Positions 10,520-21,605 of a stretch of DNA of 64,000 nucleotides are shown in pieces; position 1 is the stretch's first letter; each line of letters starts with the position of its first letter. Under the pieces are notes generated by a model, which saw only the letters and a list, made by a program, of their open reading frames with translations, searched no databases and was not told the DNA's origin. A program made the position numbers and the translations under genes. The stretch is from Thamnidium elegans. Taxonomy: Eukaryota > Mucoromycota > Mucoromycetes > Mucorales > Mucoraceae. The stretch lies in the NCBI GenBank assembly GCA_025201345.1, contig JAIXMG010000006.1:62001-126000 (forward strand), written 5' to 3'.

Positions 10520-11297
10520 AAAAACGTAAAAAGAATATAATCGTGAACGTGACCAAATCTGTTAAAAGTACTGTCAAACAATCTAATGATGATGATGTCA
10601 AGTTAGCAAATATAATGAAGGATGCTTTATATGATCTATATAAAGATGATTTAGGTGATCAAGTATTAGGAATGTTGGTTCATGGAACTAGAATCGACTT
10701 TTATATTATGGATTTGAAGTATACATCGATTTATAGATTGTATAAGTTTTCTACGTGCTATATTCCCGTTGATGAAAATGATTTTGGTCGCATCCCCAAA
10801 CTTGTTACTAGTTTGTTAACTTTGGAATCTTATTTTAACTCTATCAAGGATTACATTGACAGTACTGCTATTCAGAAATATACCAGAGTTAGGTTGTCCC
10901 TCTCTCGCACCGTTACCAACTTCAGGGAGCCACCGTTTTTATCTCCGACTAAGCATCCCAAAGCTTAAATTTGTTTGCCATCCGCCAATCAAGTATCATT
11001 ACTGTCTTTCTGTTTTTTTATTATTATTACAGTTTCTTATTATAATCACTTTTTTTTTTTATTATTTTTACAGCCTCTTATTTTAATCACTTTTATAAAT
11101 TTATTTTATTCATTAAAAAAGTAGTGATACAAAAAAACGATAAAGATTGGCCTTAATTTGTTTCAAGATAGTTTGTAATAGTGCTTCCTTATTTAAACAC
11201 TAGTGTTTTTTAATTTTTTCGCGCCTCATTTTTGTGCAACACGCGTACTTCAAAAGTAAAGCATTTTCTTTTTTATAAAATATAATGTGAAATAATA

Positions 11298-12274
11298 CTA
11301 AGTCATTAGTCTACAACCAAAATCGAGCCACCATAAAGAGCCTTCTGCCCCAAACACAATTCCCATTTCTCCCATAGCTAGTCTCGATCTAACAAAATCA
11401 TATCCATCTGACAAATCATCATCTTCCCTTTGACAGAACTGCATCCACTCTTGTTTATCATTTAAAAGTAAAGTCACTCGAGCAGCTGTTGTACCGTTTA
11501 ACGCATAAAGTGAAATATCTCCCTGTCTATTCACCGTCGCCACTCTTTCACCATGAATAGCCACATTAATAATCTCTTTCGCTGCAGTACCTAACGGTGT
11601 CGTTCGAATCGAATTAATCAAATTAGGTCCATCTTCAAAATCAGGTACTGGTAATGGATCTCTCTTGATGTCACGATTATGTTGTTTAATATATTGATCC
11701 GTCTTCATTTGACAAGCGTACCCGTAATCATTATAAGATGAATGCCTACGAAACCTAACCGATTTATAAAATTCCTTTGACGATTTTTTAATCACCGTTG
11801 TTGTATTGATACTACTCGTAGAAACGGAAGCTGTGGGTATATTATTATTTGATTTTAATCCAAGTAGATTAATGAATGTGGTTGATAATCTTCTAGTCCC
11901 TTTAGTTGGTAAAGATGAAGACGGTGTAGGTAAAGGTGGTGGTGGTGGTGGTGGTGGTGGGAATTGATGGTCGCCATCTGATTCTTCATCACTTGATGTA
12001 TACTGTTCAACAGGGTTCCAACGATAATGATGAATTCTTCTGGATGCATGTGGAGCTAATACAATATTAAGTGAATTATCGTATCCAATACAGGGTATAC
12101 TAGTCGCATTTAAATAATGAGTTGCAAATGCATCTTTTTGACTATCGAATATGTCAAAAACATGTAGCACGCCATCTACACTAAATGTAATGAGATTATC
12201 ACCTGATAAAAAGACGTTATGAGGTTGATTATCAAACACCTAAAGTATAATATTTTAGATAAGAGGGAATATGA

Positions 12275-12312
<38 letters not shown>

Positions 12313-13349
12313 TTTTACCCTATTTGATAACCTAACACCTTTTCTCCAATTCCATACAAATACAGCCGATGGTTTTCTACCTGAAAGGGCAAAATAATCT
12401 TGATTTACGGAAATAGAATCAGGAACAAACCAAGGATGACTTCCACCCTTTAATACTTGAATAGGGTCATGTTTAGATCCTTTGTTAATATCATAAAACA
12501 TACACTTACTAGATACAGCAGCAATAACGAAAAATTTAGGTACATATATAGAAAAAATGGATGCTAAATATAAAATATAACTTACGATCCACGTTGTGCT
12601 ACAACTAAAATATTAATATCAGGTAATACATCCACACATTCGATGGCATTGTTAGGCTGGTCTCCAAATGACCACTTTGTTTTAAAAGTGAATCCCAAGT
12701 CAGTTGTATATTGATATAATTTAACTGTGTTATCCTACCAAAATCATTAATATTATTTTAAAAACTAAGGTATTAAAAAGCGTGTCTTACCTCTGCTAAA
12801 GTTACTAACAATTGTTCTCTTAATTTGACAGATAATAATCTACCATTATTATCATCGATTTTATTTAATTTTTGTACTGTCCCCATTCTCCAGCTAGCAA
12901 ACGTAATTGCTCGACAATACCTTGTCTTCCACGGTAAAGAATTAGCTTCACTTGATTTTGACGGCATATGAGCATAAATATCGGTAAATCTAGAATTTAA
13001 ATCTTGAAGCCGGTTTCTCCAAATAGATGTATCTTGTGTTAATCTTCTCCAAAGTCGGCAAGTCTAATATATATTAAAATTATGCGAAAAAATATTTCTC
13101 CCTTTCTCTCTTTCTTACTAATTGAACTCTAATCAAGTCTTGAAAAGATAATAACAAAAATATTTTAAGTACAACTTCTCTAGGAAATAAACTTAACAAG
13201 TCATTGTTGTCATGACAATCTTCTTGGGAATCTTGTTGCTCGGGAACAAACTCGAGATCTGGTCGAAACGTCTGTGTGTTGTTGGAAGTCAATAAAGAGA
13301 GTTTACGAAGCGGGTTTACTAGTTGTTTTACTGTCTTTTTACGAGTCAT
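11298..13349 (-). CDS. F-box and WD40-like repeat protein
   Basis: Multi-exon minus-strand gene starting at 13349 (MTRKKTVKQL); the upstream in-frame ATG at 13415 adds only a low-complexity leader. Residues about 48-80 form an F-box (LLSLFPREVVLKIFLLLSFQDLIRVQLV), continued after an intron by CRLWRRLTQDTSIWRNRL. Then follow propeller strands such as LLSVKLREQLLVTLAE, DNTVKLYQY, LPDINILVVAQRGS, FALSGRKPSAVFVWNW, NLITFSVDGVLHVFDIFDS and ERVATVNRQGDISLYAL. F-box proteins recruit substrates to SCF ubiquitin ligases through Skp1; the propeller would bind the substrate. A 9-Pro run and Ser-rich insert (about 11890-11960) splits the propeller. One intron holds an AT/GT microsatellite. The C-terminus WWLDFGCRLMT ends at 11298. 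Confidence 0.8.
12276..12313. repeat. AT/GT dinucleotide microsatellite in an intron
   Basis: (TA)n followed by (TG)n inside an intron of the F-box gene, adjoining its 5' splice site as read on the minus strand. Confidence 0.8.
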
Positions 13350-13721
13350 ATTATTTATATATAAAAAGGAAAAAGAGAAAAAAAGGGAGAAAGAGGAAAA
13401 GTAACTGTTTTGCATTTGAGCCTTAAATAGCCTTAAATAGGATGAGCAGCACGTTAACTTAAGAGCGCGTGATGTCTTTCACATCTAGATTCAATCAGCT
13501 TACAAAAAAGGGAAAGGGTCTTTTTTTATAAGTCGCAATCACTATCTACTATTGTTTTTAAACCATTTTTACTCTTACATAACGTTCTTACATATAAAAG
13601 ATAGTTCACTTTCATTATATTAACTATCCGAAAAGTCTAAACTAAATAAAAGAAGTTCCCGTTACCATGTTTATATATAAGATTTGGAAGATTAAAAAAC
13701 TGACAACTTTTTTTATTTTTA

Positions 13722-13916
13722 TTACTCTCCAATACTTTTTTTTCTTAATAAAAATATGTTTTCTTTAACCATCACTTTTAATATGCTTTTCAGCCTCAAT
13801 TTAACAACTTTTTTTTCTTTTTTCGCATGTAGTGCATATAGCTTTTCAAATACCCCCTCATAAATTGTACGTGTGAATGGGATGAGTTGTTCAAACCTGT
13901 AAAAAGAATTTAACAT
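13722..13916 (-). CDS. Small unrecognised ORF or terminal exon
   Basis: Sixty-four codons containing RFEQLIPFTRTIYEGVFEKL and a Lys-rich tail. A TTTTTACAG acceptor-like sequence stands directly before RFEQL (about 13899), so this could be the last exon of a gene whose other exons I cannot find. No family recognised; may be non-coding. Confidence 0.2.
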   Translation of the reverse strand: MLNSFYRFEQLIPFTRTIYEGVFEKLYALHAKKEKKVVKLRLKSILKVMVKENIFLLRKKSIGE

Positions 13917-14778
13917 TAACCTATTGAAATTGAGGTCTTAATAAATAATCATGCAAGTTGTTACTTTCGCAATTTATTTAGTATTTCCAAGTGGCAGTAG
14001 GTTATAACTAGCTTATAACCAGCTGTATAGGTTTAGTAATAAAACCATGCCGTATTATTTTCTACGTAAGGTATACATTATGCATTAATAAATTTTGCAT
14101 GTATCGTGTACTTATAATATGTAGTTGAACTAGATTAAATCGTAAGGATGAATTATTAATGTTTAGCATAATTATTATTGTTATTTTATAAGGCTAATAT
14201 TAAAAAATTAAAGAGAGTGACTTCTTCTCTTATTGGCGGAAGATTCGGGCTCGTCCATAATTCTCGGAAACTTCTTAAATCGTCGAATTTTAATACAGCC
14301 AAAATTTAAGACACACCGACGTGGTCCCTAAGAAAACCGTTTTTGAAATGGGTTGAAACTAAAAAGTCGAATTGTTTTAAAGTTTGGTGATATAACTATC
14401 GCTCGCATAAAACATATATCTTATTATTAATATCATAGTAGAAATTTCTACCATTTAAAAATGCATTTTCCATCTTCTGCTACATAATAAGACTTGGAAA
14501 AGCTAGAAATTTTTTGTAAATCAAGAACGCTGGTATTAGGATCAAACATACAATAACAATCGTATTCTTTTGTTGTATTCAAGTGTTTTAGTCTTTACTT
14601 TGGGCATTTTTCCTGTTAATCCAAACCCCCAATTATACATTTCTCAATTTTTAATGCTAGTATAAATGCATTTTTTTTTTTTTATTATTTATTTATAAAA
14701 AATTTTCAAAAAAAAAAAAAAAAGTATACGGTATAACACACACCCATTCTCTTTCTCTTCTTCACACACACTTTTTTT
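13917..14778. other. Intergenic, one dispersed terminal motif
   Basis: No gene seen. GTGGTCCCTAAGAAAACC at about 14322-14339 repeats the end motif of the insertion at 9879-10519, suggesting a decayed element. Poly-T and poly-A tracts at 14667-14720 precede the 3' end of the next gene. Confidence 0.45.
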
Positions 14779-15512
14779 TTATGGTTCGATCGCCTTCTTT
14801 TTAGTCTTTAAAAGATTTTGAAAGGTACTTGCAAGATTCGCTTTAGCAGTATTGGTAATTTTAAGTTTATGCTTTTGGGCAAACTCCTCTACAAGTTGCT
14901 CTGGTATAGAATCCTCATAAAGCAAAATTTCAGTCGAGATACCAGGAGCCATTTCCAAATCAATTTGAATTAATGGTACGGGTTCTTCTAATCCTCTCGT
15001 ACTTTCCGGTCCAGTTTGAGTTTCCATACTCAAATTTTTCAAATCTTCCACAATACTAATTGTTTTTGGTTTTTGATTGAGACCACTGTTAATATTTTTT
15101 AATTGCTTTAAAAGTAATGGATTGGTGGTATTACGACTGATACGCGTACGTCTAGGTGCATCTGATTGAGGTTCTTCAGCTGGTGTAATTTTGACAGGTT
15201 TCGGTGTAGCTAATTGAACAAATGGTAAAAATTCAGGAACGTTAGTGTTAAATACAGTGGGTGATGATGTAGAAGATAATGTAGATGAAGATCGAGAGGC
15301 AATGGTAAGAGTTGGATCAAAACTAGCAACACTAGGATTAAACACAGGCGCATTGACGTTATGAAGGGCTGCACTAGGACTGAAAGCAGGCAAACTTGGA
15401 TCAAATCTCTTTTTTACAGGTTCAAATCCAGATACATTGACTTCCCGTTGGGAGGATGGTTTAGGTACTTCAGGTTTATTTTCAGCAACAATGCTGTTAT
15501 TATTATTATCAT

Positions 15513-15551
<39 letters not shown>

Positions 15552-16203
15552 CAGTAGGTTTTTTGATTTCCCAAAATGGTGTTTCACGCAAAACAGGAAT
15601 TGCAGAAGTCGTACTAGTGGGACCAGGTGTAGGTGTATCAGGTTTTTTGCTTTCCCAAAACGGTGTTTCAACTAAAGGTGCTTGACCCCATGAAGATGGT
15701 GGGGCGTTGGCGGGTCTTTCACGAGCAGGAGGAACGTAAGCTACAGGTGCTGGACGTCTAGCAGGTCTGACCGGAGGTTTAAAGGGAGGTCTACCGCCAC
15801 TACCGCTAGCCGCTGCTGCTTTCTTCTTTTTACCGCCACGAGGTTTTACACCGCCACCCAACTTCTTACCAGGAATAGGTTTGTTTAGTCTTTGAGCCAA
15901 AATTGCGGCCTCTGACAAAGGTTTAAAGTTTCCACCTCTGCGATGTAAGTCGCCAGAACCAATGCCACCTGATTTCACCTTAATGGAGGTGTCTATAAGA
16001 TTGTTCCATGTTGCTGGTTCTTCTTCTTTTACCGCGTTTTCACCCCAACCGCTTATGCTCAAAGGCTCGTACTCATCGTCCTCGTCCTCATACTCGTCCT
16101 CGTCAACGGTTTGGTAACTGTCATCAGACACATTACCAGATTTGGTAGGCGTGTGGAATTCAAAAGCGCCAGGTGCTAGTGAAGTGGTTGTAGTCCAGCT
16201 CAT
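14779..16203 (-). CDS. Disordered protein with repeated ETPFWE motifs and a small C-terminal domain
   Basis: An intronless 474-residue protein. The start at 16203 (MSWTTTTSLAPG) is preferred to 16329 because the added leader is low complexity. It has an acidic patch (DEDEYEDEDDEYEP), a basic Gly/Lys/Arg/Pro region, two copies of the motif ETPFWE-x-KKP, a 12-residue Thr run from an ACT/AGT repeat, and Ser/Thr-rich spacers. The last about 70 residues look folded: PLIQIDLEMAPGISTEILLY, then SIPEQLVEEFAQKHKL. This resembles C-terminal ubiquitin-like or UBX-type modules in fungal scaffold proteins, but I cannot name it. The conserved Trp motifs suggest a linear-motif adaptor. Not a known enzyme. 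Confidence 0.75.
15520..15552 (-). repeat. Trinucleotide repeat coding poly-Thr
   Basis: About eleven AGT/ACT units inside the preceding coding region give a poly-threonine run. The overlapping frames read as poly-Ser, poly-Val and poly-Leu and are artefacts. Confidence 0.85.
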
Positions 16204-16835
16204 GTCAATATATATATATATAGGTGTCGAATAAAGAAAATAGGAGTGAAAGAATGTTTTTTCTTGTTGAAAAGAGAGAGAGAATAAAAAAAAGGTGTTT
16301 GTCACTTCGTGACTGTTGATGTCTATCAAGATTCTAGTCTTTTTTTAAAAGAAAAAAGGATGCAAATGTATGCGTGTTTAAAAAAAACGTATTAAAAAAA
16401 GAATAAAGAATTTTTTTTGTTCGTTCGGTATTAGCTACAGTTATTTTTGAAACGATAATTGATGTTTTAAAAAAAGGTATACAGGATGTTCCTGATAGGA
16501 TATTTTTTATAAAATGACAACTTTAAAGGAGAGGGAAAAGTCCTGCTTCTCCTTTTAGTGTTTTACCTAATTGTAAGTGCAGAATAGTTAATATGAGGCG
16601 TTGATTCTCTTTGTATACTCAAAGGATTAAAAGGAAGTTTATAGTTTTGAAATAAACGCGAGTGTATATTTTATAGCAGGCGTGTTGACTACACCCACTA
16701 CACAGATATACATATATGTATATACTTAGTAGTTTCTTATATTCAGTCCAGTATAACTATATACTTTTTTTTTATAATACATATCAGATTGATCATATAA
16801 ATGACAACTCTCCTTCTTGAAATATTAATACCCAA
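16204..16835. other. Intergenic, no gene seen
   Basis: Promoter region of the minus-strand disordered-protein gene. AT-rich DNA with no supported ORF. Confidence 0.4.
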
Positions 16836-17297
16836 GAAGACATTTGGGATGTCTGGTGGCCATATCTTGATGTTGTAATTGTCGTGACTTCTGGTAAGTT
16901 ATGTTGATCACGCATTAGAATGAAATAGATATTTAATTTTCACTCTTTTACTTTTTCTAATCATATCAAACTGCCGTCCTTAGCTTAGAGAAGTAACATT
17001 TTATAGAATGTGAATATTCTATAAAATGTGATCCTTCTATACCAGAAGAGTTATATCAACACGACGACACTTCGAATCATATGGTAACAAGTCCATTCAA
17101 AACCCACGTTGAATACACAAACGCTATGCTATATGCTATTAAAAATGTAAGCGAACTTGATAAGCTTGAAATTAAAGCGAAACTAAGGATTTTTATCTTT
17201 TTAGAAAAATGTAGAAGCTATAGAGAAAGCAGTTAGTAACGCGAAGGAAGCAGCACACACTTTTACAAAAGATTTTTTTAAACTCTGGTATTGTTAA
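16836..17297 (+). pseudogene. Small spliced orphan gene or gene 3' end
   Basis: Three exons join in a single frame: about 16836-16893, 17007-17146 and 17215-17297, with introns GTAAGT...TATAG and GTAAGC...TTTAG. The product reads EDIWDVWWPYLDVVIVVTS, then ECEYSIKCDPSIPEELYQHD, then HVEYTNAMLYAIKN, KNVEAIEKAVSNAKEAAHTF and KLWYC-stop. Phases agree at both junctions, which is unlikely by chance. No start codon is convincing: the same frame meets TGA upstream of 16836, so the 5' part is lost or lies in an exon I cannot see. Family unknown. Confidence 0.35.
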
Positions 17298-17523
17298 AAT
17301 GCAAATATTTTTATAGTTACGCGTATCTAATTTAATATTTTTTTTCTCGCGATTGTTTGGTTTAAGGGTACCCTCAGTTTAAGAGTAGAATTATTAAGAG
17401 CAATAGTTAACACAAAAAATAATAGCATATATAAATAAAAATACTTTAATAGTTAATTAATAAATAAAAAGACGCCGTTTGGAGGGGGGTTATAGCCCAC
17501 TAATTGAGAGTTTGTATATTTTC

Positions 17524-19176
17524 TTAAATTAATTGAAAGCGGTCTACTTCAGTAGGACAATAGACCTCTAAATTATCTGACCATCTCATAACAGTTGGCT
17601 TATTAGCGAGAGGAACAAACATAGTATTCCATAAACTCTGTATATTGAACATGTTAATTATGTGTAATTATATGTACAAGATTATACATTTACCTTTGCT
17701 ACGTATTCATGACCCAATGTGCTTGGATGGAAACAGTCAATGTTGCTATATAAAGGAAATATATCTGTTAACATAATAGCTTTAGTAACGAATAGATATT
17801 TTTTTATACCTTAATCCGTTTACTGGGAAAGAGGAAATATCAATGTTAGCGGGAGAGAACATAACACCGAATGAATCAGTTTGCATCGGCTTGTACTTTT
17901 CATAGATATTTCTTAATTGTTGAGTATACCCTATAAGTATAATATCATTAAAGATCTTTTTTTTTTTTCAGGATCAATAGTTTGTATACATACCGACAGA
18001 TACAAGATCCATTTTAGGTCTATATTTTTTATCAAGCGCACAAGGACATTCAACTGAATTGATGATAAAATCAGAACTTTGAAAAGGTTTACAGTAATCT
18101 TGATTGGCCGTGACAGTATAGACTTGAGTTACATTGAATGTTCCAACTAAGTAATATATATATAGTTAGTATATAAAAATTAAACTTTTTGTAATTTATA
18201 ACGTACTGAGGTTGATAAGAACACGAGGTACATTCTTTCTGATACGTTCAATGGCAGCAGTAACATGTTTTCCGTAAAGTTCTGGAGTCAACAAAGGAAT
18301 AAAATTATCGATACATGATGCACATTGATCATTACCTGTAAAATACTTTAAATACACTTTGGTACAATATATATATGTATACAATGGCACTTACTTCCAA
18401 TTTGAATATTAATCAGTTTCCAGTCATTATTGTAGTTTATTCCTGGCATAAGTCTCATTGCTAATATATATATATATATATATATAAATAGTTTAGTTAA
18501 TAAAGTAATCTTTAAAAATATTAAATTGTATAAAATAAGCTTTACTCGGGAGAAGATAATCCAGTTCGCTATTAAGGTTCATAGCCAAACCTCCACTTTG
18601 AGCAGCATTCAACACATCCTTAAAGGGTCTATCTATAAAAGTTTTAATTGATGTTAATACAGCTGAAAATAAATATTTTTATACGTTATCGTACACTGTA
18701 ACGGTGGGCAGAGAGGTCCGAAACAGATCTCTGCTAAATGATCGGATACCGAAGATCCTTTCAATTTGGGACTGTATTTTTTAATGAAATTGGGAACGGT
18801 AACAGCACCAGCATCTCCCCCAGCTCCATAACTGATACCACGATTCTCCATAAGATTCTTGATATTGATGATAGTATTATCTTGAATACCTTCTGCGGCA
18901 AAACCGGCCATAATACTAGTTTTTTTTTTTAAAAAAAAAAAGAAGGTAATGTCATTATTGATGATGTTTAAAATAGGTGTGCTAAAACATTACTTACCTA
19001 TCACCAAGAGCAGCAACAATTTTAATATCATCAGGACGAAGATCACTAATAGATGTAGCAGGTTTAGACCTAGGAGTTAAAGCAGGACACTTTTCAATTG
19101 TAGGCGCAGTACCAGCCTGAGTTCCCGAGAAAAAAAGTGTTGTAGCTAATGCCAAAGCTGCCAAATTAAACCGCAT
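17524..19176 (-). CDS. Secreted GDSL/SGNH esterase of the phospholipase B type
   Basis: Multi-exon gene. The start at 19176 gives a signal peptide (MRFNLAALALATTLFFSGTQA). The sequence then reads LRPDDIKIVAALGDS-IMAGF, the GDS nucleophile motif, with the Ser codon split by an intron. Further conserved pieces are GGDAGAVTVPNFIKKYSP, IQIG..N-D..C (block III region near 18390), and near the end DCFHPSTLGHEYVAK, the Asp-x-x-His catalytic pair. This order matches the mammalian phospholipase B1/lysophospholipase family of SGNH hydrolases, which cleave acyl esters of (lyso)phospholipids. It ends RWSDNLEVYCPTEVDRFQLI. Expected to be secreted or vacuolar. Substrate unproven. Confidence 0.88.
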
Positions 19177-19279
19177 TATATAGTATTGTTTTTTTTTAAT
19201 TGAAGTGCTTTTTTTAAGAAAATAATCTAGTTGGCCTTTTATATACGTTCGTTTTGTAAAATTTATTACTTTCACTCCG

Positions 19280-19313
<34 letters not shown>

Positions 19314-20614
19314 AGTTTTCTTTTTCGTTACACGCGTCGTACACTAGGTATATTATATGCATGATAATTTTTATAGCATAACTAAGATGCGAACGGTGAA
19401 ATCTAAACAAGGAACATATGATATGACTTTCTATGTATATAACCGGCTTTTTCAGTTCATTAATATATGTCATGAGTATCGTACTGCTGGCGTAACATGG
19501 TACAATGTATTATGAGAAAAGTGTATGGTAAATTGTCGCAAATAATAATATATGGCAGGGTAAAAAAAAAAGGTCCAAAAAAGTATTGCATTATATCCAT
19601 AAGGTAGGTTACAAAGTGTATCATGTGTGTTGTATAAGGAAAACCATGTTTACTAATTATAACCTGGAATTATAATGCGAGATTTTTTTTTTTTGTATTT
19701 GGATCATTGTTTATATCCATGATATAAAAAGTGTTTTTATTTGACATGAATTCAAATAAATATCTACAGCTTAGTTAAAAGTACTGTACCTGATTTTAAT
19801 AAGATTATAGGTTACATTCGATCCGTACCTGTGTCACAGCAAACACAAAAATTTATTGTTTTCAAAACGAACCAAGACTTTTATAGAGATATATATTACT
19901 ATATTGTCTCTTCGTTTTTGTAAAGTAGTGTTCCATATTTCCACCGGATATTAATAAAAGATTCTTATATTCTCCGGAGCCAAGATTTTCTTGTCGTCTG
20001 TGATCTCGTCGTATAACGTACCTTATTTTTGTAGACTTTGTATAGCTCAAAATTTACATGTGAATTTATACAGTCTACAAAATATATCTCACATTACTAC
20101 AGCTCGCGATTAAGAAGGAGCGTTTAATTCACACGTAAAAAAAAGTAATATATAATAATTTTTGACTTATACAAATTATCCCAAACCAAAACTGAAGCGT
20201 CCCCCCCCCCAGACTTACAAGAGCATCATTTAGTTAAAAACTAGAAGATAGAATAGGTGTCATTGCAGCTAATGTTAGTAAGACTAACGAGGCGTCTTAA
20301 CGGTACTAAAAACATCATTCATAACTGGAGGTGGATACCCTTGAGCGCGTCTTGTTTTAAATCGTGTTTGATTTTTTCGTCTCTTTTCCTGTACATAATT
20401 TGTCCCATAATTCACTACGTCCACCAAATGAATTCCTCAGACAACCGAGAAAAATTATAAAGAATTATCTTTTAGTGGCAACATTTACGTACTTTACAGC
20501 TAAGAAGAAAGAATGCAGTAGCGGCTCTAAAAACTCAGTCACTTATGCATTTACCGAGTGTAAAGAATTAACTTAATCCCATTGATTAATAGTTTAATCT
20601 GGAATCCTTTGCTT
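19177..20614. other. Intergenic, repeat-rich, no confident gene
   Basis: Holds a long T tract at about 19280-19308 and a C10 tract at 20202. A 62-codon minus ORF at 19862-20050 (RYVIRRDHRRQENLGSGEYK, then NLLLISGGNMEHYFTKTK) reads like protein but I cannot place it. Overlapping plus-strand ORFs at 20257-20576 look degenerate. These are probably relics of dispersed families. Confidence 0.35.
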
Positions 20615-20901
20615 TCTAGGTACAATAACAGGTACTTTACATGTTTTTTTTAAATATAAATATGCCATAATGATTAAATAAATCCTTCTTTTTCTCACAG
20701 TTAAATAAACCCCCCTTTTATCATGATTAAATTAACCTTTTCCTTTCCTTTTTTTTTAACAATGAATTCATATACAAGCAAATACTTTTTATATAATCAA
20801 ATTTCCAAATATTTCAAAAGGGGCTTCCTTATGATATGGTGGTATCGATGCAGGAACTTCACTTGTGGTGTAAATGGTGGTGCACCAAGAATTAACCACA
20901 T
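20615..20901 (+). mobile_element. Long-TIR non-autonomous element, copy A (degraded left end)
   Basis: Shares blocks with copies at 46233-46638 and 52612-53085: an ACAATAACAGGT/TTTACATG block, TTATCATGATTAAAT units, ATGAATTCATATACAAGCAA, a GATATGGTGGT-TCGATGCAGGAA block, and a right end TGCACCAAGAATTAACC at 20901. The left terminal repeat is not recognisable. No coding capacity. Confidence 0.6.
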
Positions 20902-20963
20902 TTTTATCTTTTTGTATAAAGACTTTTTTTTAAAAAAAAAACACAATCTCCCCTCTTATTTCA

Positions 20964-21251
20964 ATGTCCAGTTATTTTAACAAAACAAAAAGACACGCGT
21001 GGAACTTACTTGACGCGTAAGAAGAATTCGAAAAATGCCATAAAGGACTCACAACACAACAAAAGCTTAATATGTTCTACGATTTTTTAAAGGATCAAAA
21101 GTATCCCGAATTTGCCGCTTGGAGAAAAAACTGGAACGCATTTTATGATAGCATATCAAGCCAACAACTTCTTCAAGCGGCAACAATAGGAACATTGAAT
21201 CAGAATAACAAAAGAGGAGGACAAATACAGCCACGTGTAATAAATGTTTGA
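20964..21251 (+). pseudogene. Orphan repeat-family ORF, copy 2 (in-frame TAA)
   Basis: A paralogue of the ORF at 8562-8891: MSSYFNKTKRHAWNLLDA, then TAA at 21018-21020 where copy 1 has TAT (Tyr). Beyond the stop the frame stays open for over 70 codons (FEKCHKGLTTQQKLNMFYDF, PEFAAWRKNW, FYDSISSQ, TLNQNNKRG) to TGA 21249-21251. Similarity extends upstream to a TATAAAG box at about 20919. It lies directly next to long-TIR copy A. Confidence 0.6.
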
Positions 21252-21317
21252 ACGACTTCATTTTTTTAAAAAAAATAAAATACTTAATCATCTTTCTTTC
21301 GATATATATCTACTTTT

Positions 21318-21398
21318 TGATAAATAACGTAAAATGGTACTTTATGATAAATAACATAAAATGATACTTTATGATAAATAACATAAAATGGTACTTTT
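21318..21398. repeat. 27-bp tandem repeat, three units
   Basis: Three near-identical 27-bp units beginning TGATAAATAACATAAAATGG, just beyond the 3' end of the acyl-CoA synthetase gene. A poly-T tract of about 27 follows at 21572-21598. Confidence 0.8.
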
Positions 21399-21605
21399 TG
21401 ATATTACTAATAAAACTACTGAGAAGCTTTGCTGTTTGAATACTGTATAAATTAGATTTTATTTCGACACTTGAATAAAATAACGCGAATTGACCAATTA
21501 AATTTACAAAATTATTATTTTTGAGCAGAAATCCTAATATAACAAAATTAGTTATACTTATAAAAACAAGCATTTTTTTTTTTTTTTTTTTTTTTTTTGG
21601 TAAAC

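Larger units (their letters stand above)
8953..10968 (+). pseudogene. Multi-exon orphan gene (dispersed Mucorales-type family) split by an insertion
   Basis: Three exons join in frame: about 8953-9512, 9578-9700 and 9762 to about 9880, with clean GTAAGT...CAG and GTAAGT...TAG introns. The protein opens with an Asp/Asn/Ser-rich tract, then a folded-looking region (YYTDYLVELGVIDYDLDKL, LSKPERLSLNFIMEIDKNK), and reaches KKADYCVSVFYDGLKKNG before an insertion at 9879-10519 breaks it. The frame resumes at about 10520 with KLANIMKDALYDLYKDDLG, GMLVHGTRIDFYIMDLKY and FGRIPKLVTSLL, ending at 10968. The order ADY-strand, then MKDALD, then LVHG...FYIMDLKY is one I associate, from memory only, with a large orphan family of Mucorales whose core resembles PD-(D/E)XK folds. 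No transposase or known domain is certain. Non-functional here. Confidence 0.5.

Noticed and set aside
13722..13916. Possible ALG6/ALG8-like fragment (IPFTRTIYEGVFEKL)
   Set aside because: The resemblance to the FPFARGLFEDKVANFW motif is too weak and no further exon supports it.
15415..15430. GGTTCAAATCC-like tRNA B-box
   Set aside because: Lies inside coding sequence and lacks an A-box and cloverleaf partners; no tRNA found in the window.
15361..15685. Overlapping ORFs coding poly-Ser, poly-Val and poly-Leu
   Set aside because: They are other frames of the AGT/ACT repeat inside the gene at 14779-16203.
21318..21398. Tandem 27-bp repeats considered as CRISPR-like array
   Set aside because: Units are contiguous without spacers; simple tandem duplication.
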